From: a virus
Strand: one strand, 5' to 3'
IMG/VR virus record: IMGVR_UViG_3300048694_000665
Span: 1 to 35,192 of that record
DNA: 35,192 nucleotides
Position 1 is the stretch's first letter. Every line of letters begins with the position of its first letter. The position numbers and the translations under genes were made by a program. Below the pieces are notes generated by a model that had not been told where the DNA came from, made no database searches, and saw only the letters and a list, made by a program, of their open reading frames with translations. Below are positions 34,343-35,192 of the stretch, piece after piece.

Positions 34343-35192
34343 ACGTCGTAGCGAGGATTCATAATTGTCTTTAACATGATCGAACGAGGAGTAAACTGCT
34401 CGAGATCATTTGCCAAAACAGCCTTAAGGATCGTTGGTGAGAATCCTGAAACCAATGCGACGCCATTGTCTGTTGATCTTGCTGGGACGTTGTCCGTTCC
34501 ATTCAAGTTCCAGAAGACAATCTTCGGCACAGCGTATCCAGCGTTTGCGTACTTACGCTCGATCATCTGTTTTGCGTTGTCATCATACGATGTGCAGCGG
34601 TCAAACTGCATGTCCGATAGAATCAACAACGTGTCTGGCATGTCTGACTGAGGAACACCATTGCGACCTGCAACCTCAAGAATCTTATCAAGAGCAGCAT
34701 GAAGATTGGTGTTCATCTCCCAATGAGACTTCGTCATCTGGTCGATTTTCTGATTGATCGTACCATTCAAAACAACAAGCTCAGGACGTCCAGAGAACGT
34801 CAAAAACGTATCCTTGAATGGGCCGGTGTTCTTGTCTGCACAATACAAACCAAGAGATACCGATACTTCAAGAGCAGTTGTCTTGCCACCAACAACCGAA
34901 GTCATTGATCCAGAAACGTCAACAAGGGGAAGTACCTTGCTATCACCAACATAGTTTGGCAACGCAGCCCACTGAGCAGTAATCAAATCAAGCTCATTCT
35001 GCGTCCACGTTGTAACACGATTGTAGTAACTGGTGTTGAGTGAGATACGTCCCTTAAGAACATCGTGTGGGAATATAGCAGAGGCGTTGACCTTTGCTAC
35101 CTTGCCATCAATCTTCTCCCCAGTCTTTAGAGCCTGGATGTACTCACCGTACTTCGGCGTGTGGCGACCAAATGCCTTCTTGTATCGAGCAG
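34339..35192 (-). CDS. DUF2828 / VWA-domain protein, 5' end outside window
   Basis: The frame is open to the right edge, so the start lies beyond 35192. The visible part has a helical region (ARYKKAFGRHTPKYGEYI, ..GEKIDGKVAKVNASAIFPHD) then a von Willebrand A domain: VLPLVDVSGSMTS (the DxSxS metal site), a GGKTTALEVSVSLG helix, and LLILSDMQFDRC (further metal-site Asp). DUF2828 proteins pair a TROVE-like N-terminal part with a VWA domain. The role could involve RNA or protein assembly; unknown in phages. Confidence 0.85.
   Translation of the reverse strand, partial: ARYKKAFGRHTPKYGEYIQALKTGEKIDGKVAKVNASAIFPHDVLKGRISLNTSYYNRVTTWTQNELDLITAQWAALPNYVGDSKVLPLVDVSGSMTSVVGGKTTALEVSVSLGLYCADKNTGPFKDTFLTFSGRPELVVLNGTINQKIDQMTKSHWEMNTNLHAALDKILEVAGRNGVPQSDMPDTLLILSDMQFDRCTSYDDNAKQMIERKYANAGYAVPKIVFWNLNGTDNVPARSTDNGVALVSGFSPTILKAVLANDLEQFTPRSIMLKTIMNPRYDV

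Noticed and set aside
1-35192. CRISPR arrays, tRNA genes, insertion sequences, integrase/attachment sites
   Set aside because: No regularly spaced repeats, cloverleaf-like segments, transposase or recombinase motifs were found by reading.

Overview
The window looks like part of a large tailed double-stranded DNA phage genome, most likely a myovirus with T4-type relatives. It encodes a PhoH-like ATPase, a T4-RNase-H-type 5' nuclease, a Cas4/MGME1-like PD-(D/E)XK exonuclease, a DUF6433 protein, a DUF2693 SH3-fold protein, DUF932, DUF2828 and DUF6745 proteins, glycosyltransferases and lysis-type genes. Every supported gene reads on the minus strand, genes are packed with 1-35 base overlaps, and I see no rRNA, tRNA, integrase, insertion sequence or CRISPR array. 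Lipoprotein, Tat-type and Sec-type signals, with LemA and DUF1190 proteins, suggest a Gram-negative host. That host call is inference.

Layout in transcription order (right to left). (1) 35192-31967: DUF2828/VWA protein (5' end outside the window), Tat-signal protein, holin-like membrane protein, terminator, glycosyltransferase, and a protein with two DxDxDG calcium-type loops. (2) 31919-28688: promoter P10, three small array genes, a metallophosphoesterase, then nine more small array genes. (3) 28602-26490: promoter P9, the DUF6745 protein, then five small array genes. (4) 26403-16583: promoter P8, a long operon with a SLOG-type protein, four array genes, a HAD phosphatase, a Tat-signal protein, zinc ribbons, a putative TIM-barrel glycosidase, a DUF1190 lipoprotein/small membrane protein/LemA trio, glutaredoxin, SH3-fold protein and a glycosyltransferase. 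(5) 16535-16245: one gene under P7. (6) 16162-7906: promoter P6, two conserved phage proteins, seven array genes, then RNase H, glycosyltransferase, DUF6433, PhoH, exonuclease, metallopeptidase and CHAP endolysin. (7) 7863-5982: P5 and nine array genes. (8) 5900-4962: a conserved small protein (P4) and a double-HTH protein (P3), then a strong terminator and DUF932. (9) 3770-2003 (P2) and 1888-1 (P1): small genes ending with a metallophosphoesterase and a macro-domain protein.

The most unusual content is seven tandem arrays holding about 39 very small genes (63-89 codons), mostly joined by ATGA or longer overlaps. The proteins match no family I know. Most share a layout: a variable N-terminus, one or two strands of alternating hydrophobic residues, then a short C-terminal helix. 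Some share local motifs: N-x-LRS, a CWDIM-like block, and IRSDE[VI]LLA. They look like a strongly diverged paralogous set, possibly host-takeover or anti-defence proteins.

The second unusual feature is regulatory. Ten minus-strand promoters all read GTTGAC[TA]-N17-(-10 hexamer), with a purine seven bases after the -10. In five of them that base is the A of an ATG, so leaderless translation is predicted. Several promoters carry palindromes or inverted repeats that could be operators. No similarity search, expression data or structure prediction was available; family names rest on recognised motifs.
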